Position numbers and translations under genes: made by a program
The notes under the pieces: model-generated
What the model was told of the DNA's origin: nothing
The model's input: the letters and a program-made list of their open reading frames with translations, nothing else
Databases searched by the model: none
DNA from: Helianthus annuus
Taxonomy: Eukaryota > Streptophyta > Magnoliopsida > Asterales > Asteraceae
Assembly (NCBI RefSeq): GCF_002127325.2
Contig: NC_035436.2
Location: forward strand, 18,362,205 to 18,426,204
Direction of reading: 5' to 3'
Length of the DNA stretch: 64,000 nucleotides
Shown: positions 1 to 11,148 of the stretch, piece after piece
Numbering within the stretch: the stretch's first letter is position 1
Layout: every line of letters begins with the position of its first letter

Positions 1-365
1 TGCATAACCCCTTCCGCTACTTCCGTGACTCTGTTTTCGAATGCTTCTTGTCTAACCGCATCATTGTTATCATCATTGATATTTCTTGCATCAGCCATCT
101 ACACAATATCATGCTTCTCATTTAATACAAATTACAAACTTTCCGCATATCATTTCTCATTAATCATCATTCACTTAGTTCATTTCATGTCATTCGCTTC
201 ATTTCTTTTGATTCTTATGAATCCACTCTCGTTGTAATCGCTAATTGAGTTTACACACACTTGCTAAACCTTGTATGGACATTATGTAGCCATAAAGTAA
301 GCTTTCGGGCAACCCGGTAACACAAGGCACGAGAAACAAACAAGTTCAGCGTTTTGGCACTACGT

Positions 366-510
366 AAGCCGTCGGCGACGGCTATGTTCCCGTCGGCGAC
401 GGGCTCATAATAAGGCCGTCGGGTAACTGTTCCCCGTCGGCAGTTGTTTAGGGCGTCGGGCAAGAGGTTGCCGTCGGCGACGGGGGTTAACCCGTCGGCG
501 ACGGGCTTCC
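366..510. repeat. Cluster of CCGTCGGCGACGG palindromes
   Basis: About four full copies and three half copies of the imperfect palindrome CCCGTCGGCGACGGG occur within 145 bp, separated by unrelated spacers of 10-40 bp. The copies are not a regular tandem array. The GC-rich words stand out against an AT-rich surround. The cluster lies in the leader of the minus-strand gypsy element. Confidence 0.85.
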
Positions 511-784
511 GTTTTGCAAAAACGCTGCAGCTTTATTTTTTGTGTTTTAGCCCACTTCCAGGTCCGTACCAGCTGCCCGGGTTCCGGAATTACTTGTTTT
601 GATGCCCATAATTGTTACTTCACATTTTTAACTTAACCTTACATCTTAAACTCATAACATATACTAGCATTTATCGAAATCATACTTTATTACCTCATTG
701 GCGATCCGGGAGCGAGCACACTTTCGAACGAGCCACTGGTTTGAGTTCAAGCATCGCGTTACAAGCTCGAATCCCTCAAACCTT

Positions 785-798
785 GGCTCTGATACCAA
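785..798 (-). other. Primer-binding site (initiator tRNA-Met)
   Basis: On the minus strand this reads TTGGTATCAGAGCC, the usual plant primer site complementary to the 3' end of initiator tRNA-Met. It starts two bases after the LTR terminus at 801 and fixes the element's orientation as minus. Confidence 0.9.
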
Positions 799-800
799 CT

Positions 801-2541
801 TGTAAGGACCGCTTTTCAAAAATAATAGAATAACTACATAAGCAAGATTTTTAGGAGAATTGAAAATACCACTTTGACGCTTAAGGGAATTTTTACAAAA
901 ATTGGGCATGACCCGTTTGTAGAACGGACATACTCCCTGTTTTTACATAACATACAACATTTACCTACGACCCAATTTACATAAAAACCATTCCAACAAA
1001 AGTAACAAGTTTTTAAATCTAAAACACTTCAACAAAGTCTAACAAAGTGGCAAAACAAAGACCCAAAAGTATGCATATGAGTTGCGGAAGCGTTTGGTAT
1101 TTTAAGGCTTGAACATGTGCTCGTCCCATAACTCCAAATCGCCTATAGAGGTGCTTTACCTACATTAACATTCACAGATTTAATAAGTTAGTTGTCTCAT
1201 AGAAAATCATAACCTTTCGATTTAGCTTTAACCACATAGAACATTCTTACTCTTAAGCATACAACAACCCAATAGTTGGGTTAAGCATAACCACTCTCGT
1301 AGAGAGTTTGACATACGCATTCGACCCACAAAATTGGGTTTAGCATAAACACTCTCGTAGAGAGCTAAGCATACACATTCAACCCACGAGATTGGGTTTA
1401 ACATAACCACTCTCGTAGAGAGCTAAGCATACACATTCGACCCATGAGATTGGGTTTAGCATAACCACTCTCGTAGAGAGCTAAGCATTCACATTCAACC
1501 CATGAGATTGGGTTTGCATAACTCAACACTACTTTCATTAGCATACCCAAATCCACGAAGGATTTGTCGCTTGCTTACTACATCGTCAATCTCGTTATAT
1601 AAAAATAGCTTTATCAACGAAAGTTTATATAAATAGGAAACGTAATAAAGACTCGTATGACACGAAGCATACCTCGATCTTGTGCTCCTTCCGCTTGCTT
1701 AGTGCTTGTACCTTCTTCTTTCACGCCTACATTAGAACATTCGTTCACTTATTTAGTTTGTGGCATCATTATACTATTTCCACATAAATTCTTCTTTTAG
1801 GCATTTCATCGAACACTTGGTAAGCATCATACATAAGGCACAAGGTACAAGTTTACTAAGCATGTCCCTACTAGCTCATCACAACACATAAATCATCTTC
1901 CTCTAAATTCATATAATTTCCATTCCAAAATCAGTTTATCTAGCATTTGAGCATCACAACAATTTCACATATCAAATAACACATGATCCTAATTCTCATG
2001 AATTTCCTATTAGTAACATAATCTTTACAAAGTGGGTTTTTCACTATACTTTTTCTAGAACATAATTTCAAGCATGATTCCTATTCTAAAAAGCAATCTT
2101 AACTCAGATTCCTTACATTGGTTACAAGGAATCAAGATTTGGTCTAACCCCTCATTCTAAAAATCATAAATTCAGAAAATCATGCTTACCACTTACAAAA
2201 TTGAGGTTAGTTATCCAGATTTATGGACTCATGCATTAGATTATCTTGAGAATTTGGATCCAATTGCCTGTTTTTGCTTGAGCTAGGGTTTCCCCCTTCT
2301 CTCTGCTTGTTCGATCGTTCCCCCACCAACACCAGTGTGTTGGTTTTTGTTATATTATTATTGTTATTAAGATTTTGTCACAATCACACTTTTAGTCCCT
2401 AGGGTTATAAGTGTGGATAGTTATCACACAAATTTTCTTTCTTAGTTAACAATTACCAAAATCTTTTGACTTGGTTAATTATTACAATTTATACACCTTT
2501 AATAAAACAAGTAAATGAATAACATATTTTGGGGTGTTACA
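801..2541 (-). mobile_element. 5' LTR of the minus-strand Ty3/gypsy element
   Basis: On the minus strand the LTR starts TGTAACACCCC at 2541 and ends CCTTACA at 801, immediately before the primer-binding site. Length is about 1.74 kb, with canonical TG...CA ends. The partner LTR is outside the window, so insertion age cannot be judged. It contains a 58-bp tandem repeat (1263-1525). It appears inserted in the older LTR sequence to its right. Confidence 0.8.
1263..1525. repeat. 58-bp tandem repeat inside the LTR, about 4.4 copies
   Basis: Each unit carries two small inverted repeats: CTCTCGTAGAGAG, and a CCCA...TTGGG pair. Units differ by a few substitutions. A truncated copy ends the array near 1525. 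Confidence 0.85.
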
Positions 2542-2960
2542 TTCATGGATCATACGACGCGGAAATTGCACAAAAGTGAGGAATTACAAACTATAGGGGC
2601 CAAAAGTGTCAACATGTTGAATTTATACCTCTGAGTGAACTTTTGGCAGACCCGAAGCTTTTTAAAGCTAAAATATACTCACTAGAATATGTGGTAAAAA
2701 TTTCGTGAAGTTTCGTCAACGTATGAGAAAGTTATGGCCAAAACCGTACTTGAAGGACTAAAAGCGTCAACGTCGAATTTCATGGCTTTTCGGTTAAGCG
2801 CAAGGTTATCCGAGGACATTACCATGTTGGTAAATGTCCCAAGGTTCTTAAAACCAAGTTTGGGGGTTTACGAGTCAAAATAAGCATCAAAACATCGCGT
2901 ACGAAGGTCAGGGGCCAATTCTGCCAACAATTGAAAGTGCTGATCTGACCAAGGTCCCTT

Positions 2961-2998
2961 GCGGACCGTATAGCAGGGACCATACGGTCCGTATGGTC
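2961..2998. repeat. GC-rich palindrome plus half copy
   Basis: Positions 2979-2997 read ACCATACGGTCCGTATGGT, a palindrome around a central T. A related half copy (GCGGACCGTAT) lies at 2961-2971. This sits in the LTR fragment and resembles in style, not in sequence, the palindrome clusters of the other two gypsy elements. Confidence 0.85.
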
Positions 2999-4049
2999 TG
3001 CCCAGTATCACAGTTTCGCGAACTAGTCTGATTTGGCCCGAATTTTGAGTTGGGAACAGCTCATATCACCTCCAAATGCTCCAATAATAGTCCATGCATG
3101 CCTATAACAACAGTAACCTCCCTTCAACCTCTGAATTTCCTCCATAAATCAGATTATTTCATTCATTTCTTGAGCACTTGTTGCAACAAAGAACTCCCAA
3201 ACCTTCAAGAACTCTCAAGGCACTTCTGGAGCAATTCTGAACGACAAGGCTGACTCTAAGTGTTAACTAAGCTTCAATAGGACCTTTGTAAGCTTCTATA
3301 TCAGTCTCTAATTCGTTCTTACTTTGATTATTAGTAAAAGTCAAAACCGTTGTTCTTGTAGTTTGACTTTTCGATTAAACGAGTTTTACTCTGTCATTTC
3401 TCAAATTGAAACCACTAATATGTTGGTATTTATGTGGGAAACAAACCCTCAAAAGGGTATTCTCTGATTCCCACTTTATGCATGCTAATTGTCGAGTCAA
3501 AGTTGTTTCTAAAAAGTCAACAGAAGTTGTTTTTGCAAAAATAAGCTTAAATGGTAATGTAGATGACATGCAATCCGTTTGATCATCAAAAATAGCTTCA
3601 TAATGAATATAAGAATATGTTTTACCATGATCAACTCGACAATCTTTAGTATAAACCCGGATTGGAACCGAAAGTCTTATAAAACGACTTTTTCGTTGAC
3701 TCTCGATTCGGATCCGTGCATGCATGTTTGAGATCTGTATTGGAGTGTATTTTAGACCACTTTTATTTTGGTTAAACTTTCTGGAATTTTTATATCTCGA
3801 GTCTATACTTAGCCGATTCATTTGCATGTTTCCAATTTATGCTTAAAGTTGACTATTTTGCCCTTTTTGATATAAAACGTGATTTTTGGAAAAGTGAAAG
3901 AGTAGAAATCTTTATTTCTAATATATAAACTTGCAACGAAAATTCTAGATCAGTTAGTGGTCCAGATTTTGAGTTATGGCCGATATCGTAAAACTATATC
4001 TTAAAGTTACATAAACGGCGCATTTAGCGTATAACCGATTTCAGGCCAC

Positions 4050-4760
4050 GTTTTGGTATAAAACTTTTTACCCACTGATGTTATATAATATTTGGGGATT
4101 TTTGATGATTTTTATTTAATTTTTGGCTGATCGGATCATACGTCGCTAGGTCGATTCGGCTAATGTCGGTTTTGACCGTTTAAGCCATAAAATGAGTTTT
4201 ATACATCCTTTTGACCCGAAACCTTTTTCTACTGATTTTATATGTTAAATAAATTATTTTGAGCATTCTGGAAATATAAAAATCTCAGCTTTCTTTTAAA
4301 AACCCGGAAACGGCTCTAAATCGCATTTTTAGCGTTTTTAACGCATAATAAGCGTTATACTCATTTTAAACATATAAGACTTATACCTACTGATGTGTTT
4401 AGTGTATTTTTATAAAATAACAGTAAGTATAAATATTTGAACTCAGATTTCCAGTTTTGGCATTGTTGGCCCTTGTGAAATTACTAAAATACCCCTACGG
4501 TGCATAGTTTGATTTTAAATAATGAGTTTCGTATACGGGTCATACCATACTGTTATAATATATCAAATGAAGTATATTTACTGTATAAATCAGACCTGTA
4601 ACTCAGATTTCCAATTTAACTCTTTTATAATCTTTTTAAATGACCAAAATGCCCTTCTAAGGCATAAATTGAGTTTAAAATCATTCGGGGCATAATAGAA
4701 CATAACTTACTGATATTATATCATATTTAAAGCATATTATCTCAGGGAACTTGCATTTGA
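4050..4760. repeat. Degenerate repeats of about 160 bp in the LTR
   Basis: Diverged blocks beginning with a TACTGAT-like word and followed by an AT-rich stretch recur near 4072, 4220, 4386, 4540 and 4705. They are spaced 148-166 bp apart and interleaved with 'cagatttcca' and 'aaaatgccct'-like words. Divergence is high, so this is an old amplification. Confidence 0.5.
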
Positions 4761-5882
4761 CTCTTTTGGTTACCCGTAACGCCCTTTTTGCGTTCGGTTC
4801 GGTTTACGTAACTAGTTTGCGTAAATTGACCGAAACGGGTCAAACGTTATCATTTTTATCTCAAAATCCAGAATGTATTTAGTATACCCATATTATACAA
4901 GTATTCAAACTTGTCGGGTCTAAATCACATTCTATCCGGTCCTTCGCTTAATCGTGCGCTTGTACCGTATCGTCCTTAAAACTAACCGGTCAAGCTTAGG
5001 CTTAAATAAAAGACCCGTTAGGAATCTAATAGGTTATTATAAACCTTTGTTCCAGATTAGGAGGCCCAGTAAAAGCTACCTACACTTACCATTTGTGATT
5101 CATACTTGCTCAGGTAAATACATTTTGACTTATTTTCCCTATACGGGCTTGGGGTACGGTATATAGAATACCGCTTGATCGAGCGCACAAATCCTGCGCC
5201 TTGGGTGTACAGTCTTGAATAGTTTGTGCGACTCGTTTAAACAGTCTTGTCTTACTTTAGGCTTTGGGGGGTTATTGACCGTGTCCCGGATATCCTTGGC
5301 ATTATCTTACGAGATGGCCACGACCAGAGCACGGGGTGTAGGCGTACACCCGACGTGTATAACTCTTTAATGTGGTGTGTCATTTAATCTTTAGCCCGGA
5401 CAACAGATCCCGGGCCACCAAAAGTACGAGTACATGTAATTCGTTCACAAGTTTATATTGCATAATTATCCCAAGTTAATAAAAATATTTATGCCTTGTG
5501 CAATTAAATCAATTTTCAATCATTTTCAAAATGAGTCAGTTGATTTGTATTTACCAGTGTAAACTGACGTATCTTTCCCAAAAGGTTAAGTGCAGGTACT
5601 ATACGAACTAGGCTGGCTGTTTCCTAAGAGCGTCCACTATAGTCTCGCAAGCTCGGACGACAAATAAACTGTTGAACAATTTATCATTTTTATTTGATCC
5701 GCCTGTGGATCCGTTTCAACTACTTATGATGTTTGTTATGTCATTTTAATTAAAGTTGAAATGTATCTATTCTGCTTCCGCTGTGCATTATTATATTGTG
5801 TTGGTTGTCTATGACGATGCCAACCACGTCACTGTACCCCACACCGGGCCCACCGGTGACACGTGGAGATCGGGGTGTGACA

Positions 5883-6638
5883 CTATAGTAATACTATACT
5901 CAAATTTAAGAGAATAAAATACTTGTTTTGTGGTGTAATTTGTTTTAAATTAACGTACAAAAAAGTTATAACCGTTTAAAAATCGTGAGGTAGTTTGTTT
6001 TTTATAAAATGATAAAGTGTAACTATTAATTGATTATCTAATAATTTTGTTAAGGATAATAAAATTAAAGTGTTATTAAGATGAGATAATTAGAATGTAA
6101 TTGGTGTTTAAATCATTTTAAGTTGTATTTTATACATTAAAGTAAAAAAAGTTTCTTAACTTTTATATCTTAAAAATGCTTTTATCTTATGCATTATATA
6201 GTATACAATAAATAATGAATATACAAAATTAATTACATATGCATTAATATTGTATTTTAGTTTTCAAAAGTAGTTTAAGTTTATATTAGACTATGCGATA
6301 TGGCTTCACATAAAGCCATGCGACGTCATTGCGACATAGATAATAGACTTTAACTGACCCGTCATTTAACTAAAACGTCGTGATTTAATTAAAAATTTTA
6401 AAAACACAAAAAAAAGCTTGATTGGTGCAATTGGCATGACCTCACGGTGGAGCCGCCTTTAGCGCCCAGTCATAACACCCCTAAGACGGTATTTAGGACG
6501 TTAAAGCTCCTACGTAACTGAAGACATTACGACACAACTTGTGCGGGTAAACTTATAATAATTTCGAAGCAAAGTTTGGTTGAACCGTTCGGTCAAAGCG
6601 CTTAAACCATCCGATACACCCGATACATATAGTTAAAG
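5883..6638. other. AT-rich intergenic stretch
   Basis: No convincing coding sequence, terminal repeats or RNA gene seen. The only ORFs are short chance ones. Confidence 0.6.
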
Positions 6639-6785
6639 GGTGCTACTTTCTACACCCCCCCTATTTACTTTTTTCACCCCCCTCCTCTCACATACTTACA
6701 GGTGGGGCCTGCGTGGGACCGACAGTTTTCCTCTCACAAGGGGGGGTGTAATCAGGAAGGAGGGGGGGTGTGTATAGAATGGGCC
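6639..6785. mobile_element. Candidate small inverted-repeat element (MITE-like)
   Basis: The left end (GGTGCTACTTTCTACACCCC) and the reverse complement of the right end (GGCCCATTCTATACACACCC) are related. Both run into C-rich tracts, with further mirrored C/G runs inside. No clean target-site duplication was found, so class and exact ends are uncertain. Confidence 0.4.
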
Positions 6786-7179
6786 ATAATTAAATCGTTT
6801 TTTAGTCGAATTCAGTAAGGTATAAAAAGTGAATTTTAAAACATTGAAAATAACTAGAGGACGGGTACAATATCCATGTGCATGCTGGATCGGGAATAAA
6901 TTCTGATCCACAATGTAGGCCCACAAGGAGACTAAGTGGGGACCACATTACCACTACACGAATGATACTGCAACACGTGGCGGAAAACTATTTGTGCTTC
7001 TTAAAGAAAACTGTTTGTTGTAAGGTTGTTACAACTTGCCAGTCGTCCATCCTTTCTTTTTAATTAATTTTTATAAATTGGAATTAAATCTTGTTTTGAA
7101 GTCCGCAAGTGATTGTCCACCTCAGCACGTGAATAAAAATGAGAGTCGTGACGTGGATGTTGACTGAATGTGACTCAAC

Positions 7180-7772
7180 CAATGTTTTAAAAACCGGTAA
7201 ATACCGACCGGTTATACCGGTATTACCGTTTCCAGATGAAAATCCGGTACGAAACACACCGGTAAATAAGTGAAACGGCATAAGGTTTGTACCGGCGGTA
7301 AAATCCGGTATACCCGTTTGAAACGTAATACCGGTACCGGCCCAGGGTTATTTTAGTTTGGGTTGTTACTTATTTTATTATATATGTTACTTATCTTACG
7401 TAATTTTTATATATTATGATTATTCATAACTAAAATTTCTTATTAATATTGTATAAAATGAAAATAGTTGATGTATTTAACACTCAAATGACTTAAACAT
7501 ATCGTACACTTTCATTTAAAAAAACTTTGTTGGAAAATTGAATGATTTTCGATTATCTTTTGGATTATTTTTTATTATGGATTTACTTTTGGATATTTTT
7601 TAATATGTAATCATGCATTTTTGGATTAACTTTTGAGTTGATGTTGTAATTTATGAAATTATAGAGTTAGCAAGTCAACCCGGTTGAACCGCTCGATACA
7701 ACCTGGTTCAACCGGTTGAACCATTTTTTAGCCTAATCCGGTTTGATTTAAAAACCGGTTTTTAAAACATTG
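7180..7772. mobile_element. hAT-type MITE (593 bp) with 8-bp TSD
   Basis: The ends form a perfect inverted repeat: CAATGTTTTAAAAACCGG at the left and its reverse complement at the right. Both sides are flanked by the same 8 bp, gactcaac (7172-7179 and 7773-7780). Eight-bp duplications and CA...TG ends with TTTAAAAACCGG are characteristic of hAT non-autonomous elements. The interior is rich in CCGG/ACCGGT words and has no transposase coding sequence. Confidence 0.9.
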
Positions 7773-7878
7773 GACTCAACATTACAAAGTTTTGTTTTAG
7801 CAATTTAGTCCTTTAATAATTTATAATCTCAGTTTTAACCCACATGTTTTAACGTTAGCACTTGCATTGCATGACATA

Positions 7879-8298
7879 GAGTAAACTGCCATTTTGGTCC
7901 TTGAGGTTTGGTTACTTTTGTCACTTTAGTCCAAAACTCAAACCTTTTGCATCTGGGTCCCTGTGGTTTCAGTTTTATTGTTATTTTGGTCCAAAAATGA
8001 AATCAGGTCATACTTGTCTTATAAAATTCTGCAATTTTATCATTTTCCTCAGGGGCAAATCAGGACATATTTGTCTTATAAAATATGGTATTTATTTATA
8101 AAAAAGAAATGATCATTTTGCCCTTGCGGAAAATGACAAAATAACAGGATTTTATAAGACAAATATGACCTAATTTCATTTTTGGACCAAAATGGCAATA
8201 AAACTGAAACCACATGGACCCCAGATGCAAAAAATTTGAGTTTTGGACTAAAGTGACAAAATTGACCAAACCCCAGGGACCAAAATGGCAGTTTACTC
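7879..8298. mobile_element. Mutator-type fold-back MITE (420 bp) with 9-bp TSD
   Basis: Two arms of roughly 200 bp are inverted copies of each other, starting GAGTAAACTGCCATTTTGG. The duplicated target is the 9-bp catgacata (7870-7878 and 8299-8307). Long terminal inverted repeats and a 9-bp TSD fit a Mutator-like (MULE) MITE. The ORFs on both strands are products of the palindrome, not genes. Confidence 0.9.
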
Positions 8299-8307
8299 CA
8301 TGACATA

Positions 8308-8774
8308 ATAATCTCCTTCAATAGTTCAATATACTATATAACTTGCATAAAAGATTTCAAAATGTTGATTTTTTTTATGTATAAAGTTGTTCTTTTTGTT
8401 TTTTTTGTTTTTTTACGAGTAAGTATTACATTTTCATTCATACTAGCTAAGTTACATGAAACAATAGCTAGACGGGCAACAAGTTGCGCCCCACTCCTTT
8501 CTGAATTGCAAACCCTAATCTACCAAAGATAAAATCCTGCCCCCTGGGTCTGAACAATTGTTGTGGATGACCCGTTGGACCCTGGTCAGAAATTGGATAG
8601 CTTCTGACGCTAGAGAGCCAAATGTGTCAAATGCTAAAGGGACAAAAACATATTGGTTCTCTGCACAAGCTTTAACGTGTTTATCATCATTATTTTTTTT
8701 GTTGAATCTTTGTTGATATTTTACGTATCATGCTAAACAATCATTTACAAACAAGTAGATTATTGCATGTGATT
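8308..8774. other. Intergenic stretch, no feature recognised
   Basis: Contains T-rich tracts near 8390-8415 and otherwise unremarkable sequence. No coding or repeat signature that I can support. Confidence 0.5.
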
Positions 8775-11145
8775 CACTACTAGAAAATTTTAAACTTCTT
8801 ACACCAGTTTTCCTAGGAAATGCGTCATAAAACTGGTTTTTCTACGCATTTATGACAAACACCTGATATAGGAAAACAGCTCGTAGGAAACCCGTTTTCA
8901 ACGCATTTTCTACGCAACTTCCTACACATTTTCTACGAACTACTACGTCGCAAATTGCTACGAATCTCCTACAATATATTTAATTATTATCTTTTAGAAT
9001 TTATTTTTTTGGCTACACATTTCTGACCAAAAAACAAACAAAAAAAAATTAACAAATTTTAGTACAACATTATTTGTGACCCATTTCCTACAAATAAATT
9101 AGAAGTGTTGTTACAAATTTCCGAGGAAATTGAGTATTTTTTGTGACCCATTTTCAACAAATAAATAAGAAGTGTTGTTACAAATTTTCTACGAAAACTG
9201 GGTATGTTTTGTGACACATTTCTGACAAAATAAAGAAAAAAAGGTCTACTATTTTTGACCGTTTTCCGACAAAAGCTATTTATGTTGTGACACATTTCCA
9301 ACCACCTAATTTATTAAATAAAAAAACTGCAAAAAAAAAATAAATAATAAATATTATTTCTGCATTTTTTTGACGAAAAATTCCAGAAATAATCTGCAAT
9401 ACCAAAAACCTGTTTTACAAAATTCACCGAAGTTACAATGACATAAATTCAAAAATCATGTGTTACAACGCAAGTCCCAATATGTTTAAACCGTAAGCTA
9501 ATACAATTCAACGTAATTCCAAAAAGATATCAAAAACTAGAACTAATTAGAGAGAGGATGCCAATTCTTCATAAACTCTTGAAGTTGTTTTTGAAGTTCT
9601 TCCCTTGCTTTCATTTCTTCGTCAAGACGAGTTGCAAGATCCCTTTCTTCTTCAAGACGAGATACAAGTAAGAACCAGTGGTTCACCCACTCAACCAACT
9701 CAGGGAAAACGCCACCCAATACACCGTCGTCTGGACCCACCATGGTACTGCCAAGTAAACATCTCCTCAGCAAGCGCACTCCACAATACCCCGAGCAGTA
9801 GTTGCAGCCATCCCTATTGGCACAGTACTCATTTCCGCATATGATCAGTTCACCGTAAAAGCAAATGTCATCAGTCGGTTCAACCAATTAAGACTATTAA
9901 CACAATAATATCTATCAGTTCACCGTATACTCATATGCATACGTCCATATAGTTACGTACATTTAATATTTAAAATAAGAATAATTATATAGGTTGTTTC
10001 TTACACATTTGTGACAAATCCTTAAATGTCATAAGAAATGTGTCACAACTTGCAATGGATTTAAGCATTTTGTCATAAATCCATAGGCAATTGTATTGAT
10101 ACATGGATTGTTTCCTACGCCTTTGTGACAATTTGCAATGGATTTCAGCATTTTGTCATAAATGCGTAGGAAATTGTATTGATACAAGGATATTTATCGG
10201 AAATGTGTCACAAGTTGTGACGCAATCCTAACGGATGGTTTATGAATCTATATTTTGTCATAAATTCGTAGGAAATTTTATTGATACATGGATTGTTTCC
10301 TACGCCTTTATGACAATTTGCAATGGATTTAAGCATATTGTCATAAATCCATAGGAAATTGTATTGAAACAAGGATATTTGTCAGAAATGAGTCACAAGT
10401 TGTGACGCAATCCCGACGGATGGTTTATTTTAATTAATAAATAAATATTTTGTCACAATTGTGTAGGAAATGCTATCATTTTCCCTTATTTATTTTGCAT
10501 ATATTAATATCTATTCGGTAGATAATTATAATTAACCTTTTGTAGATTTTTTGTGAGAGATTTGTGACGCAACTGTCAATTAAATAGGGTTTTCTTTTTC
10601 TTTTTTGTCGGAAACTTGTCACAAGTTGTGACGGAATTCCGGCGGATGGTTTAAATTAATTAAAAAATAAATATTTCGTCATAAATGTGTAGGAAACGAT
10701 ATTTGAGACTTTCTAGTCGAGGCCAGGATGAAAAGAGAGCGTCTAAACAGAGTCCTGTGGGGATATAGAAATAGAAACCCTCTCTTCGACTCTTCTGCTT
10801 ATTTCTGACAGATTTGTGACGCAACTGTCAATTAATTAGCGTTTTCTTATTTTTTGTCACAAATGTGTAGGTAACGATATTATTTTCCCTTATTTATTTG
10901 GCTTATATAAATATTTATTCAGTAAAAAATAATAGTTAACCTTTTGTAGGTTATTTCTGAGAGATTTGTGACGCAACTGTCAATTAATTAGGGTTTTCTT
11001 GTTTTTCGTCATGGATGCATCAAAAATTTGTAACAAAATCATGAATTTTTTTTTGTAGGAAATTCGTCATAAAGGTGTTGTAATCTGTGACGAAAAAAAT
11101 TGTGTAGGAAATTTCTGTAGAAAATTGTCCCCTTTTCTAGTAGTG
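8775..11145. mobile_element. Non-autonomous CACTA (En/Spm) transposon, 2.37 kb
   Basis: Ends read CACTACTAGAAAATTTT and, at the right, TTTTCTAGTAGTG, perfectly inverted for the first 13 bp, with the 3-bp target duplication att on both sides (8772-8774 and 11146-11148). Subterminal regions carry many direct and inverted copies of words such as TCCTACG, GCGTAGGAAAT and TTTGTCATAAAT, as expected for CACTA transposase-binding repeats. A duplicated block of about 230 bp recurs at 10,010-10,230 and 10,235-10,440. The only coding remnant is at 9543-9887. Confidence 0.9.
9543..9887 (-). pseudogene. Coiled-coil C-terminal remnant of a CACTA-encoded protein (tentative)
   Basis: A 114-residue open frame on the minus strand within the CACTA element. 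The C-terminal third is a heptad-like charged helix (…SRLEEERDLATRLDEEM…), followed by a short tail and a stop. Such a coiled-coil ending is common in plant CACTA accessory proteins of the Transposase_24/TNP1 type, so I infer a 3' exon left after internal deletion. The N-terminal half is cysteine-rich and unrecognised. No catalytic transposase domain is visible. Confidence 0.4.
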
Positions 11146-11148
11146 ATT

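Larger units (their letters stand above)
1..800 (-). mobile_element. Internal 5' region of a minus-strand Ty3/gypsy element, cut by the window edge
   Basis: This stretch lies just downstream, in element orientation, of a primer-binding site and an LTR on its right. It should therefore be the untranslated leader and start of the internal region of a gypsy element whose body lies left of the window. I recognise no gag motif in it. Short ORFs on both strands are unconvincing. Its main visible structure is a cluster of GC-rich palindromes at 366-510. Confidence 0.6.
2542..5882 (-). mobile_element. Long LTR (partial) of a second minus-strand Ty3/gypsy element, Tekay-like
   Basis: The right end reads, on the minus strand, TGTCACACCCCGATCTCC, a typical long-LTR gypsy terminus. 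The remaining 3.3 kb has no coding capacity beyond chance ORFs and shows LTR-like features: a palindrome at 2978-2998 and degenerate repeats at 4050-4760. The left boundary coincides with the end of the neighbouring LTR. I infer that the other element inserted into this one and that the rest lies outside the window. Confidence 0.6.

Noticed and set aside
366..510. CRISPR-like array
   Set aside because: Short palindromic words with irregular, short spacers in a plant retrotransposon leader; not a CRISPR organisation.
785..798. tRNA gene remnant at TTGGTATCAGAGCC
   Set aside because: Only the 3'-end complement is present, next to an LTR end; it is a primer-binding site.
3375..3827. 150-aa minus-strand ORF as a gene
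   Set aside because: No recognisable motif, lies in LTR sequence with repeated AT-rich words; probably a chance ORF.
7901..8321. Two small proteins with FCHFSPKLKPFASG-type sequence on opposite strands
   Set aside because: They are mirror translations of the two arms of the fold-back MITE.
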